Notes: generated by a model not told the origin, from the letters alone. DNA of 51,049 nucleotides from Flavobacteriales bacterium (GCA_025055575.1 JANWWP010000001.1:1-51049), one strand, 5' to 3'; positions 26,604-35,754 are shown, counted from the stretch's first letter. Program-made: numbers and translations.

Positions 26604-27572
26604 TCAGGCGGGATATACCTCCAAGACGCGCTGTGCCAGTTCTACGCCAATGCGGGCCTGGGCCTCGCGGGTGGAGCCGCCAATATGGGGGGAAACCGAA
26701 ATAAGAGGATGGCGCAACAGTTCGGGGAGAGGCGAGGGCTCGTTGTCAAAAACGTCCAGGCCGGCGCCCCCCAGGTGTCCCTGATTCAAGGCATCGAGCA
26801 GAGCCAGCTCGTCCACAAGTCCACCCCGGGAGGTATTGATGACGAAGGCTCCGGGTTTCATGCGCAGGAGCTCGGCCCTGCCAAGGACGGCCTGACCGCC
26901 TGGCTGGCGGGGTACATGCAGGCTGATGAAATCAGATTGTTGCAACACCCAATCGAGGGGTACGGTTTCAAATTCTATTCGAAACGCTTTGTCCGGTACG
27001 TGCAGAAGGTCCAGTTCCAGGACGGCAGACCTCACCAAAGGATCATGGGGCAGCACGCGCATCCCTAAACCGATGGCCATAGTGGCCAAGGTTTGCCCGA
27101 TGCGTCCAAACCCAATAATTCCTAAGGTGCGGCCTTTGAGCTCCACGCCGTCGGAATACCTTTTTTTCAAGGCATTGAATTCGGAGGGGCCTTTTTCAGG
27201 CATCTGCCGGTTGCTTTGCTGAAGACGACGGGCCAGTGTGAAAATATGTGCCAGAACCAGCTCGGCTACGGACTGGGCTGAAGCGCCAGGGGTATTAAGT
27301 ACCTGAATGTGGCGGCTTCGGGCAAATTCGGTATCAATGTTGTCCACACCGACCCCGGCGCGACCAATCACCCGAAGGGAAGGACAAGCCTCTATCAGAG
27401 GGCGACGCACCTGGGTAGCACTGCGCACCAGGAGCACATCCACACCCTGTGCGTTGATGAATTCGGACAATTCTTCCTGGGGCACTTTGGTATCCAGCAC
27501 GCGGAAACCGGCCTGTTCGAGGATGCGGCGGCCCTCTGCGTCGATGCCATCATTGGCTAGAACGGTTTTCAT
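26604..27572 (-). CDS. serA: D-3-phosphoglycerate dehydrogenase
   Basis: A 322-residue D-2-hydroxyacid dehydrogenase. The Rossmann motif is LGIIGFGRIGQTLATMA. The catalytic set is Arg in INTSRGGLVDE, Glu in VFDNEPSPLPE and His in VSPHIGGSTREAQ. It is the short form without ACT or ASB regulatory domains, so feedback inhibition by serine through an ACT domain is not expected. It oxidises 3-phosphoglycerate to 3-phosphohydroxypyruvate. The start is 5 bases after the serC stop, so the two serine-pathway genes are co-transcribed. Confidence 0.93.
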   Translation of the reverse strand: MKTVLANDGIDAEGRRILEQAGFRVLDTKVPQEELSEFINAQGVDVLLVRSATQVRRPLIEACPSLRVIGRAGVGVDNIDTEFARSRHIQVLNTPGASAQSVAELVLAHIFTLARRLQQSNRQMPEKGPSEFNALKKRYSDGVELKGRTLGIIGFGRIGQTLATMAIGLGMRVLPHDPLVRSAVLELDLLHVPDKAFRIEFETVPLDWVLQQSDFISLHVPRQPGGQAVLGRAELLRMKPGAFVINTSRGGLVDELALLDALNQGHLGGAGLDVFDNEPSPLPELLRHPLISVSPHIGGSTREAQARIGVELAQRVLEVYPA

Positions 27573-27577
27573 CCGTC

Positions 27578-28660
27578 TTATGCGTAGGATTGATTGAGGT
27601 GGTACATGATGTCGGTGAGCGCTTTAACACTTTCTAAGGGCAAAGCGTTGTACATACTGGCTCTGTAGCCGCCCACACTGCGATGACCCTTAAGTTGAGA
27701 GATGCCGGCTTCTTTCTGGAGTTGTTCGAAGGCTTCCTGGAGTTCTGGGCGGCAGAGTCTGAAAGTGGCGTTCATCCAGGAACGGTCCTCCCGCCGGGCC
27801 GTTCCTTCAAAGATGGGACAAGCGTCCAAAGCTGTGTAAAAAAGGTCTTGCTTCGCACGGTTGCGTTGTTCCATTCCGGCCAAACCGCCGTGGGTTTTGA
27901 TCCAGCGCAGAGTGAGCAAGGTTACATAGACGGCAAAAACAGGGGGCGTATTGTACATGCTGCCGTGTTGAATATGGGTCTGATAATCCAGGAGCGTGGG
28001 CAGCTTTCGACCGGATTTTCCCACGGCATCGCGGCGCACGATGACCAGCGTGACGCCGGCCGGTCCGATATTTTTCTGAGCGCCGGCATAGATGAGTGTA
28101 AATTTTGAAAAATCCACCGGTCGCGAAAAAATATCAGAACTCATATCGCACACCAGTGGCACATGCACGTCCGGATAACTGTGGTATTGCGTGCCGAAAA
28201 TCGTATTGTTGGAGGTGATATGCAGATAGTCGAGATCTTTGGGCACCTCAAAATGCTTGGGAATGTAAGAGAAGTGTGCGTCCTCAGAGGAGGCCACAAC
28301 CTGCGTTTCTCCCACGAGCCCGGCTTCTTTGTATGCCCGCAGGGCCCACTCGCCGGTGAGCACATAACCGGCTTTGCCCCCAGCGCGCAAGAGATTCAAA
28401 GGCACCTGGTAAAACTGCAGGCTGGCTCCCCCCTGCAAAAAGAGATAATCGTATTCGTTGCCCAAACCTGTGAGCTCTGCCACCAGCTGCCGGGCTTCAT
28501 CCATTACCCGTTCAAAGTTCTTGGAGCGGTGGGAAATTTCCAGTAAGGAAAGTCCCATGCCGTCGAATTCGCGGATGGATTCAGCCGCCTGTTCCAAAAC
28601 CTCGGGGGGCAAAATGGCCGGACCCGCGGAAAAATTGTGAATCTTTTTATGCGAGGACAT
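27578..28660 (-). CDS. serC: Phosphoserine aminotransferase
   Basis: A 360-residue class-V PLP aminotransferase. FSAGPAILPPEVLEQA opens the protein, ISHRSKNFERV follows, and the PLP lysine is in IYAGAQKNIGPAGVT (about residue 200). MYNTPPVFAVYVT and GYRASMYNALPLE are SerC signatures. It makes 3-phosphoserine from 3-phosphohydroxypyruvate and glutamate. It heads the serC-serA-DUF1015 operon. No clear TAnnTTTG element was seen in the 119 bases upstream. Confidence 0.96.
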   Translation of the reverse strand: MSSHKKIHNFSAGPAILPPEVLEQAAESIREFDGMGLSLLEISHRSKNFERVMDEARQLVAELTGLGNEYDYLFLQGGASLQFYQVPLNLLRAGGKAGYVLTGEWALRAYKEAGLVGETQVVASSEDAHFSYIPKHFEVPKDLDYLHITSNNTIFGTQYHSYPDVHVPLVCDMSSDIFSRPVDFSKFTLIYAGAQKNIGPAGVTLVIVRRDAVGKSGRKLPTLLDYQTHIQHGSMYNTPPVFAVYVTLLTLRWIKTHGGLAGMEQRNRAKQDLFYTALDACPIFEGTARREDRSWMNATFRLCRPELQEAFEQLQKEAGISQLKGHRSVGGYRASMYNALPLESVKALTDIMYHLNQSYA

Positions 28661-28779
28661 TATTTTTTATGGTTTAAGGAATTGAAAAAACGACACCGCG
28701 GCTTCCATAGAATGCGAGCGGCGGTGAAGGAGGCCATACGGCAAAAACCGTTGCGAAACTATAAGAAAATCCCGGCTTG

Positions 28780-29373
28780 TTATGTACTTTCCTTTCTTTT
28801 TGTCAAAGAAGATATGTGAAATCCAAGGCCTGCGGAAAACCTGAAATCCGACACATCCCTTACCAGATTATTGGCCAATCGTGCATACGTGAAACGGGGC
28901 TGAGTAAAAAAGTGAAACCAACGATTGAAATAATAGGTATAACCTAAAACTAAGGATACTGCCGGAGCAGGCGGCAGAAGCCGGGGATCTGCAGGCTCCT
29001 TTAAAAAGTCTGCAAAGCCCGTTTGAAGGCCGGATTGAAATCCAACATATATATCATGGCCCCGGTGTGTCCAATGATAGTAACCACCCAAAAACAGACC
29101 GTGCGCCTCACGGTGGATCCAGTTGGCAGAGACTGGCAATTGGACGGCATGAAAAAAAACATCTCCGGATAAGGAGATTTTTTCGTTCAAAAAATATTCG
29201 GCAAAACCATGCACGTGGGCCCTAGCGCCTCCTTGGGACAGAACGTAACCCGGTGTGAGAGTGGCCGTGGCCTTGAAACATCCTTTGGAGGGTGAAAAGT
29301 CTTGTCCTTGGAGACCTTGACAGCATGCAATAGCCAAAACCAGAAAAAGAAATGGAAATGTTATCCTCTTCAT
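28780..29373 (-). CDS. Secreted protein, probable small outer-membrane beta-barrel
   Basis: A 197-residue protein that I do not recognise. ATG 29373 overlaps the upstream TGA (ATGA) and directly precedes a signal peptide (MKRITFPFLFLVLAIACCQG, mature near QDFSP). The rest alternates polar and hydrophobic residues with aromatic girdles (YYHWTHRG, TYYFNRWFHFFTQPRFTYARL) and ends FSAGLGFHIS, typical of outer-membrane barrels of about eight strands. No family motif is certain. It is coupled to the gene at 29370-30029, which has the same build. Confidence 0.6.
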   Translation of the reverse strand: MKRITFPFLFLVLAIACCQGLQGQDFSPSKGCFKATATLTPGYVLSQGGARAHVHGFAEYFLNEKISLSGDVFFHAVQLPVSANWIHREAHGLFLGGYYHWTHRGHDIYVGFQSGLQTGFADFLKEPADPRLLPPAPAVSLVLGYTYYFNRWFHFFTQPRFTYARLANNLVRDVSDFRFSAGLGFHISSLTKRKEST

Positions 29374-30029
29374 TTTTTTCTTTTCCATAAACGGGCCACT
29401 TTGTAATTGAAGCTGAGGGTCGTAAGCCAATGCCCTTCCAGGCCGGCATGACTGTGCGTTACAAACTCCTGATGGCCATTCAGATTTTCTGGAAGAATTT
29501 CAGGGGTCAGGTGAATCATGTACTGGGTTTCTAAGGTCAGATCGTATCGTTCGCTCAGGTGCAAATGGCAGCCGGCTCCGGCCTGAACGGCAGCCCCCCA
29601 ACGATGGCGGCGATGCCCTGGATAGCCCAGGAACGTTTTTTGATTGTAATCAAAACAATGTCCGGCCAATACAAAGGGCTGCCAGCGCGAGGAAGGCCAC
29701 TGCCATTTGGAGACAGGATAAAAGATCACCGACCAACCGATATGCACATATTCACTGCGTGCAAAATCTTGATACGGAACCAAAATGTAGTCCGCGAACC
29801 ATTCCGTATTCACTCGGTTGCCCAACTGCACGCGAAACTGGCCTCCGGTACCCAATCCGGCCCCATCATGGCCAAACACGCTGAGCGTGCTGCGTCCTCC
29901 TAAAGAAAACCAACCCGCTTGTGGAGTACCAGATTCTTCCGAGCGGGTTTGAGCAAAAGGTTTTTCAAGGTTTCCTCCTAACAAGGCCCCCGCAGCGAAG
30001 AAGAAAGGGACTAAAAGATGGCGGGACAT
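29370..30029 (-). CDS. Secreted protein, probable small outer-membrane beta-barrel
   Basis: A 219-residue protein with an N-terminal signal peptide (about residues 1-27, ending KPFAQ) and a beta-strand pattern with aromatic residues (TEWFADYILVPYQ, VHIGWSVIFYPVSKWQWPS, YDLTLETQYMIHLTP). It ends in WLTTLSFNYKVARLWKRKK. I cannot name the family. It overlaps the next gene by ATGA, so the two are likely translated together and may form a pair in the outer membrane. The upstream 39 bases separate it from the SDR gene, and it may be in the same transcript. Confidence 0.6.
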   Translation of the reverse strand: MSRHLLVPFFFAAGALLGGNLEKPFAQTRSEESGTPQAGWFSLGGRSTLSVFGHDGAGLGTGGQFRVQLGNRVNTEWFADYILVPYQDFARSEYVHIGWSVIFYPVSKWQWPSSRWQPFVLAGHCFDYNQKTFLGYPGHRRHRWGAAVQAGAGCHLHLSERYDLTLETQYMIHLTPEILPENLNGHQEFVTHSHAGLEGHWLTTLSFNYKVARLWKRKK

Positions 30030-30068
30030 TGAATTATAATAAAAATGTGGATTTGGAACACCTGTTAT

Positions 30069-30791
30069 TTAAGGTGTAGTCATAGCCACCGGAATCACTT
30101 TTCCGTTAAAAAGTTGGCCGGAATAAAGGGCAAAATCGGCCACGAAGCGCCCCATTCTTTCCGCCGTCACGGGCGCTGTATAGCCTGGGAAAGCATGGCG
30201 CAGCATATCGGTGTCGGCGCTGCCCAGAGCCAAGCAATTGACATGGATCCTGCGATCGGCCAGCTCGGCGGCTAAGCATTCTGTCCAACAGGCCAATGCC
30301 GCCTTGGAAGCAGAATACAAAGCCAGCCCAGGAAATTTTACGCTGCCTTGGAATCCTCCCATGGAACCAATGTTCACAATGTGGCTGCCAGGGGCCATGC
30401 CCGGCAAAAGAAGGTATGTGAGCCGCAGGGCGCTCCAAAAATTCACTTCCCACATGGTGCGGGCGCTGGACTCCACCCATTGTCCGGGCACATTTTTATC
30501 GAGGCTGCCCGCATTGTGAATGAGGACCAAGGGGCATTCTTGGGGCCCATCGGCCGGCAGAAGCGCCTGGAAATTTTCTTCCCTATTGGAAAAATCGCAT
30601 TGAACCCATACCAACTTTTTCAAAGCCTGTTGTGTTTTTGAAAAATTTAAGCTTTGAATGTAGTCCGCCGGCCGGGTGCTGAAGGCTGTAACCCGACTTA
30701 CCTCCGGACGGCTTAGAACCTCTTCAAGGATCACGCGGCCCAGTCCGCCCCCGGCTCCCGTGAGCACGACGTGTGTGGAGGTCCTGCTCAT
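30069..30791 (-). CDS. Short-chain dehydrogenase/reductase
   Basis: A 240-residue classical SDR. The cofactor motif is TGAGGGLGR (TGxxxGxG), NAG is at residues about 93-95, and the catalytic set has Ser in IVNIGSMGG and YSASK as the Tyr-Lys pair. It starts 2 bases after the stop of the aromatic amino acid hydroxylase, so they share a transcript. The length and architecture resemble sepiapterin- or benzil-reductase-like SDRs. A role in recycling the pterin cofactor of the hydroxylase is inferred from context and not shown. Confidence 0.85.
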   Translation of the reverse strand: MSRTSTHVVLTGAGGGLGRVILEEVLSRPEVSRVTAFSTRPADYIQSLNFSKTQQALKKLVWVQCDFSNREENFQALLPADGPQECPLVLIHNAGSLDKNVPGQWVESSARTMWEVNFWSALRLTYLLLPGMAPGSHIVNIGSMGGFQGSVKFPGLALYSASKAALACWTECLAAELADRRIHVNCLALGSADTDMLRHAFPGYTAPVTAERMGRFVADFALYSGQLFNGKVIPVAMTTP

Positions 30792-30793
30792 GA

Positions 30794-32563
30794 TCAGGCT
30801 GGGATGCTTTCTGTCAGGAGTTCAGATAATTCAGGCAGCTCCTGGGCGGCAGATTGAAGTTTTTCTTGCCACAGCGCGCACACCGGGGCAAATTTTTCTA
30901 TCGGTTTCAGGATTTCGAGGATTTCCAACACAAGCAGCCAACTGTGGGCGTTGATCGCAGGCAGTGCATCCAGAATGTCCAAAAGCGACTCCGGTGGCTC
31001 AGTTCCTTCGCGCACTTTGCGCACCTGGCCATACATTTGATGGAGGCGGCGCATATCATCGGAGTATTGGATTTTGTGGGTCTTTTCCCGGGGAGGCTCA
31101 AAATGTAATGGAAAGGACCAGGGGTCCGCCACGCCAGAAAAAACGGAAATCACGCTGTGGCCTACGGCTAAATCAAAGACACCCCATTCTGGACGGAAGA
31201 GGATTTCATCACCCAGGCGCACAGCGCAATCCTCAAAGCGGAAAATAAGATTTGTCCCTTCCTGGGACCGGATATTTTCCAAAAAGCGCCCTTCCAATGA
31301 AATACCGGATTCAAAGGTGGCCTGCACCCGGTTCCCGGGTACAAAACCATTCTGATGAAAAGTATCGGAAGTCCAGTGCTCAAGACGGGTTTCAATGCCA
31401 CGGATTTTTCCCACAAGGGTGCTGAAACCGTGCACATGATAATCTGCGCCCTGGCCTGGAATTTGGGAGTTATTATAGGCCAAGGATACAGGTCCTGAAA
31501 ACCGAACGAAAGAGGGCCTGTTCCAGGCGTCTTGTTTAAAATCGTTCAAAATTCCGCTGATCTGAATACCGCTGCTCAGCACCACAGTGGCCATCGAACC
31601 GGATTCTCGGGCCTTCTGAAGGCCATATATTCCGCCACGACGCAGGGCCATGCCGTCAGCAAACTGATTGAGCACATCTTTGAGGTGATCGAAATCCGGC
31701 GTCACGAAAAGTTGAGGTTGCGGACGGGTGATATCAAAATCCACATGCATGGCGTCCAGGGTGTAAGGCAATTTTTTCACTTCGGGCCGCATGCACCACA
31801 TACTTTCTCCAATGGACGAAAGGAGCCCGGCGCCGTAAATCTGGGGATTTTCCAGGGTGCCGATCAGGCCGTATTCCACGGTCCACCAGTGTAACCTTCG
31901 GATGAGCGCCATCTCGGAAGGGGGACCCATATCGGCCGATATTTCGGCAATGCGTTGCTCTCCTGCCTGGATATCCGCCTGCGGAGTATATGGGTCTTCT
32001 TTTATTATGGAGAGGTGGCGAATGGCTTCAAAAAGTTCGAAATCCCGCCGCGAGGAAAAGGCCCTGCAGCCTATTTCCCCAAAATATCTCAGGTATTCTG
32101 CATAGTCCGCATCGGCAATGATGGGAGCATGCCCGGCCGCTTCATGAATAATATCCGGGGCGGGGGTGTATTGAATGTGTTCAATTTGTCGGATGTCGGC
32201 CGCGATCACCAGCACTTTGTAGGCCTGAAATTCCATGAAAGCCTGAGGATGGATAAAACCATCCACAGTGCAGGCAGCCCAGCCAATGCGTCCCAGAATT
32301 TCGTTCATTTCCCGGACGGATGGAATGGATTCCAGCGTGATGCCCGTCCGCTGCAAACCTTCTAAATAGGATTTGTGCGCCACCTTAGATAAATAAGCCA
32401 CATTGCGTTTCATCACAAAACGCCACACGGCATGGTCAGCCGGTGTGTAGCTGTCATAGTGCTGGGGCACCATGAAGGCTTTCAAGTGCGGAGGCAGCTG
32501 ATCCAAAACAGGGCTGGAATAGTCTAAAGGCTCCTGCGGGGCCAGAACCGTGGTAGAATTCAT
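30794..32563 (-). CDS. Aromatic amino acid hydroxylase (phenylalanine 4-monooxygenase-like) with C-terminal extension
   Basis: A 589-residue protein. Residues about 50-330 form the pterin-dependent hydroxylase core. The iron ligands are HEAAGH (two His) and the Glu in WWTVEYGLIG; the segment PDIIHEAAGHAP is the family signature. The final roughly 250 residues have no recognisable domain, and long versions of about 590 residues occur in Bacteroidota. It hydroxylates Phe (or Trp) with O2 and a tetrahydropterin. It is the first gene of an operon with the SDR. Substrate preference is not readable. Confidence 0.88.
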   Translation of the reverse strand: MNSTTVLAPQEPLDYSSPVLDQLPPHLKAFMVPQHYDSYTPADHAVWRFVMKRNVAYLSKVAHKSYLEGLQRTGITLESIPSVREMNEILGRIGWAACTVDGFIHPQAFMEFQAYKVLVIAADIRQIEHIQYTPAPDIIHEAAGHAPIIADADYAEYLRYFGEIGCRAFSSRRDFELFEAIRHLSIIKEDPYTPQADIQAGEQRIAEISADMGPPSEMALIRRLHWWTVEYGLIGTLENPQIYGAGLLSSIGESMWCMRPEVKKLPYTLDAMHVDFDITRPQPQLFVTPDFDHLKDVLNQFADGMALRRGGIYGLQKARESGSMATVVLSSGIQISGILNDFKQDAWNRPSFVRFSGPVSLAYNNSQIPGQGADYHVHGFSTLVGKIRGIETRLEHWTSDTFHQNGFVPGNRVQATFESGISLEGRFLENIRSQEGTNLIFRFEDCAVRLGDEILFRPEWGVFDLAVGHSVISVFSGVADPWSFPLHFEPPREKTHKIQYSDDMRRLHQMYGQVRKVREGTEPPESLLDILDALPAINAHSWLLVLEILEILKPIEKFAPVCALWQEKLQSAAQELPELSELLTESIPA

Positions 32564-32579
32564 AGCAGAAACTGAGGAA

Positions 32580-32587
32580 CAAATTTA
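32580..32587 (-). promoter_or_regulatory. -7 promoter element (TAAATTTG) for the hydroxylase operon
   Basis: A perfect TAnnTTTG on the minus strand ends 16 bases before the ATG at 32563. The predicted leader is about 13 bases. No clear -33 TTG was found. Confidence 0.5.
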
Positions 32588-32690
32588 ATAGCCCATTGGG
32601 GTCCTTATTTTTTTGACCCCTAAGTGCCTTTAAAAGCTTTCCAAAATCACCTGATTGGGTGAAATCTAAGGGCCCTGCTTAATTGGATGC

Positions 32691-33218
32691 TTACAAGGCG
32701 CTCAGAAGTTCCTTGGAATCCGGTTTCACGCCCGATCGAAAGCGGCGGATTAACTGTCCTTTTTCGTCGATGAGAAATTTTTCGAAATTCCATTTGATGT
32801 CGCCCGTAAAATCAGGGTTGGAAGCCGTCGTAAGCCATTTAAAGAGGGGGTCCATATCCGCGCCTTTTACGCTTACTTTCCGACTCATGTAGAATGTAAC
32901 CCCATAGTTTTTCTCACAAAATTCTTTGATTTGGTCATTGGTGCCGGGTTCCTGGGCTCCAAAGTTGTTGGCTGGGAAGCCTACGATCACCAGTTTGTCC
33001 TTACGGGCTTCATGCAATTCCTGTAAATCCGCATACTGTGGTGTGTAGCCACATCGGGAAGCGGTGTTCACAATCAAAACCTTTTTGCCCCGAAACTGGG
33101 AAAAAGGAATTGTTTTGCCGTCTAGCGTGGTGAAGCTGAAGTCGTACAAGTTCTTTTGGGCATCCATGCTAAAGGTAAAGAAGAAAGGTAAGTATAAAAA
33201 TACGTGTGAAATTTTCAT
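32691..33218 (-). CDS. Glutathione peroxidase family thiol peroxidase
   Basis: A 175-residue GPx-fold protein with an N-terminal signal-like stretch (about residues 1-19, ending SMDAQ), so it is probably periplasmic. The peroxidatic residue is Cys in NTASRCGYTPQY. Other family blocks are VGFPANNFGAQEPGTNDQI and KWNFEKFLID (Gln and Trp of the catalytic triad or tetrad). Such Cys enzymes usually use thioredoxin, not glutathione. It is divergent from a lipoprotein gene; the 83-base gap is AT rich. Confidence 0.92.
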   Translation of the reverse strand: MKISHVFLYLPFFFTFSMDAQKNLYDFSFTTLDGKTIPFSQFRGKKVLIVNTASRCGYTPQYADLQELHEARKDKLVIVGFPANNFGAQEPGTNDQIKEFCEKNYGVTFYMSRKVSVKGADMDPLFKWLTTASNPDFTGDIKWNFEKFLIDEKGQLIRRFRSGVKPDSKELLSAL

Positions 33219-33301
33219 AATTCTACAACGTTTTTTGCTTGAATTGGTTCAAAATTTCTGGCATTGTTGTTGCTATTTTTCAATATAAACTGAATTCAGC
33301 C

Positions 33302-34135
33302 ATGAAAAATACTGTTATTAGTCTGGCCGCGATAGCCATCATTGCTCTGTCTTCCTGTATTAAACCCAAACAAAAACTGGAGGGAAAAAATTTAAACGCC
33401 CTACAGGACCTGGTTTTAGGAGAAATGGCCATGAGCGATGGCAATAAACAAGCCGGCGCCACCGGTCAGAGCCTCCAGGATTCGCTGGGCAAGAGTTTCA
33501 ACGAAATGATGAGTGGTTGTGCCACCCTCACCATCACGCCGTGGGACACGGTCACCTGGCCCAAAACCGTGACCGTGGATTTTGGTTCCGCAAACTGCAT
33601 CGGAACGGACGGCAATTGGCGCCGCGGGAAAATCATTTATACTTTCAGTTACTGGTTCCGTCAACCGGGCACTGTGGTGACGGCCAACTTTGACAATTTT
33701 TTCCTGAATGATCATCAGATCACCGGCACCATCACTGTGTTGAACACAGGCCGCAATGCGCAGAACCATCTTGTGTATTCCTACGATTACCCCAACGGTC
33801 TGATTTATAAGCCCAATAACGGTGGTGTGGTGCAATGGCAAAGTCAGCGCGAATATGAATGGGCGGAGGGAGAGGCTTCCTGGCTGCCGCATGACGACGT
33901 GTGGCTCGTGCGGGGAACTGCGGATGGCGTAAGCTCGGAAAATGTGCCTTTCTCCTTTGAAACCCTTGAAGATTTAAATATTAAGTGGGGGTGCAAATGG
34001 GTGCGCTCCGGGCGCCTGAAGCTCACCATCCAGGATATTCCGGATATCATCATCAACTACGGAACGATTCCGAACTGCGATCCTTTTGCCGTGGTCACAT
34101 TCCTGGGGTCCGATTATAACATCACGCTGCTTTAA
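33302..34135 (+). CDS. Hypothetical lipoprotein
   Basis: A 277-residue protein of no family I can name. ATG 33302 is preferred, since it opens a lipoprotein signal peptide (MKNTVISLAAIAIIALSSC, lipobox LSSC). A TTG 21 codons upstream would precede the signal. The mature part is beta-rich with many Trp and Gly and strands such as CATLTITPWDTVTWPKTVTV and GRLKLTIQDIPDIIINYG. It is probably an extracytoplasmic, membrane-anchored beta-sandwich protein, divergent from the GPx gene and convergent with serS. Confidence 0.7.
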   Translation: MKNTVISLAAIAIIALSSCIKPKQKLEGKNLNALQDLVLGEMAMSDGNKQAGATGQSLQDSLGKSFNEMMSGCATLTITPWDTVTWPKTVTVDFGSANCIGTDGNWRRGKIIYTFSYWFRQPGTVVTANFDNFFLNDHQITGTITVLNTGRNAQNHLVYSYDYPNGLIYKPNNGGVVQWQSQREYEWAEGEASWLPHDDVWLVRGTADGVSSENVPFSFETLEDLNIKWGCKWVRSGRLKLTIQDIPDIIINYGTIPNCDPFAVVTFLGSDYNITLL

Positions 34136-34151
34136 AAGAAAAAAATTTTAA

Positions 34152-35426
34152 TTACAGCCGGATAGCTTCGTCCCCGAAATAAGGATGAAGGACGGAGGGC
34201 AGCCGTATCACCTCTTTTTCCTGATAGAATTCTAAAAGGGAGGCCACGATACGGGGGAGGGCCAAGGCACTTCCATTAAGAGTGTGCGGTGGCTGGGTTT
34301 TTCCGGAGGCATCTTTGAAACGCAGTTTCATGCGGATGGCTTGAAACGTTTCAAAATTGCTGGTGGAGGACACTTCAAGCCAGCGCTTTTGGGCTGTAGA
34401 ATAGGTTTCAAAATCGTAGGTCATGGCGGAGGCAAAGCCTAAGTCGCCACCGCACAAGCGCAAAATCCGATAGGGCAGACCGAGTTTTTGCAGAAGGCCA
34501 CCCACGTGGGCCAGCATTTCTTCCAAAGCCGCGTAAGAGGTCTCCGGATGTGTGATCTGAACTATTTCCACTTTGTCAAACTGGTGCAGGCGGTTTAACC
34601 CGCGCACATCTTTACCATAGCTGCCCGCTTCGCGCCGGAAGCACGGGGTGTAAGCTGTTAGTTTCAAGGGCAGATCTTCGGCTTTTAGTATCACATCCCT
34701 GTACAGATTGGTGAGCGGAACTTCTGCCGTGGGTATAAGATACAAATCATCGGCCGTCACATGATACATCTGGCCGTCTTTATCAGGCAGTTGACCTGTA
34801 CCAAAGCCGCTGTCGGCATTCACAAGATGCGGCGGCTGATATTCTGTGTATCCGGCCTGTATGGCTTCGTCCAGGAAAAAATTGATGAGCGCTCTCTGCA
34901 AGCGGGCCCCCTGCCGCATGTACACCGGAAAACCGGCGCCTGTCACTTTCACCCCGGCCTCAAAATCAATCAATTGGAATTTTCGGGCAAGGTCCCAGTG
35001 GGGCAAAAATTCGCCGGTGTCATCAGGGGGCTGGCCCCAGGAAAAAATAATTTCGTTGTCGCTGGCATCCCGCCCGGCTTTGACCTGTGGATGGGGAAGA
35101 TTTGGGGTGGTGGCCAGAAGTTCCTGAAGATGGCTTTCGGCTTCTTGAAATCTGGCTTCAGCTTCCTGAACAGCGGATTTAAGGTGGGCCACTTCGTTTT
35201 TGAGGGTCTCGGCTTCGGCTTTTTTCCCTTCTCTTAAAAGAGATCCAATGCGCTGGCTCTGCTCATTCAGCCGGGCTTTGGCCTCATCAAAGCGGTTTTG
35301 TGCTTGCCGCCTAAGTTCATCGGCTTTCAGCAGGGCGTCGATCAGGGCTTCGGCATCCGCCCTTCGGCGCAGCATGCGGTCCACAGCTTCGGCGCGGGCG
35401 CTTCTTAAATACGAAATATTGAGCAT
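34152..35426 (-). CDS. serS: Seryl-tRNA synthetase
   Basis: A 424-residue class-II synthetase. ATG 35426 is preferred over a GTG three codons upstream. The N-terminal coiled-coil arm (about residues 1-110) grips the tRNA-Ser variable arm. Motif 2 and neighbouring blocks are PTAEVPLTNLYRD and TPCFRREAGSYGKDVRGLNRLHQFDKVE; motif 3 is NGSALALPRIVASLLEFYQ. It charges tRNA-Ser and tRNA-Sec. It lies downstream of the rplU-rpmA terminator, so it probably has its own promoter. Confidence 0.96.
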   Translation of the reverse strand: MLNISYLRSARAEAVDRMLRRRADAEALIDALLKADELRRQAQNRFDEAKARLNEQSQRIGSLLREGKKAEAETLKNEVAHLKSAVQEAEARFQEAESHLQELLATTPNLPHPQVKAGRDASDNEIIFSWGQPPDDTGEFLPHWDLARKFQLIDFEAGVKVTGAGFPVYMRQGARLQRALINFFLDEAIQAGYTEYQPPHLVNADSGFGTGQLPDKDGQMYHVTADDLYLIPTAEVPLTNLYRDVILKAEDLPLKLTAYTPCFRREAGSYGKDVRGLNRLHQFDKVEIVQITHPETSYAALEEMLAHVGGLLQKLGLPYRILRLCGGDLGFASAMTYDFETYSTAQKRWLEVSSTSNFETFQAIRMKLRFKDASGKTQPPHTLNGSALALPRIVASLLEFYQEKEVIRLPSVLHPYFGDEAIRL

Positions 35427-35440
35427 AACGGCCACAAAAC

Positions 35441-35470
35441 TAAAAAGCCCACAGCGCTTGCCATGGGCTT
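35441..35470 (-). terminator. Rho-independent terminator after rpmA
   Basis: On the minus strand, the 7-bp stem AAGCCCA/TGGGCTT (35464-35470 with 35445-35451) with a 12-base loop is followed by a T-rich tail through 35441 and beyond. It ends the rplU-rpmA transcript before serS. Confidence 0.7.
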
Positions 35471-35493
35471 CTTAGTTCCACGAATATCAGGAA

Positions 35494-35754
35494 TTAGTGC
35501 TGCGCCGGAATAACCGATACGTAAGAACGGTCCTGACGTCCTTTTTTAAATTGAACTGTTCCGTCCACCAAGGCAAAGAGGGTGTGGTCTTTCCCAATCC
35601 CTACGTTAAGGCCGGGGTTGTGGCGCGTACCCCGTTGGCGCACAATGATGTTGCCCGCTTTTACAGCTTGACCACCAAATATTTTAACGCCCAGACGTTT
35701 GCTGTGGGACTCTCTTCCGTTTTTGGTACTGCCGACGCCTTTTTTATGTGCCAT
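35494..35754 (-). CDS. rpmA: 50S ribosomal protein L27
   Basis: An 86-residue protein with the L27 core: [40 protein letters not shown] and [18 protein letters not shown]. The N-terminus starts directly with MAHKKG and has no Firmicutes-type cleavable extension. L27 lies near the peptidyl-transferase centre. It follows rplU by 29 bases, the usual operon. Confidence 0.97.
   Translation of the reverse strand: MAHKKGVGSTKNGRESHSKRLGVKIFGGQAVKAGNIIVRQRGTRHNPGLNVGIGKDHTLFALVDGTVQFKKGRQDRSYVSVIPAQH

Noticed and set aside
26256-27068. A 270-residue open frame opposite the DUF1015 and serA genes
   Set aside because: It crosses the boundary of two convincing minus-strand genes and shows no family features.
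28637-28819. A 60-residue open frame on the plus strand
   Set aside because: It overlaps the serC start and the end of the next minus-strand gene, has no family features, and its basic composition reads as chance.
32640-32690. A short TCACC/GGTGA hairpin as terminator of the glutathione peroxidase gene
   Set aside because: The stem has only five pairs and the T run is short, so it is too weak to claim.
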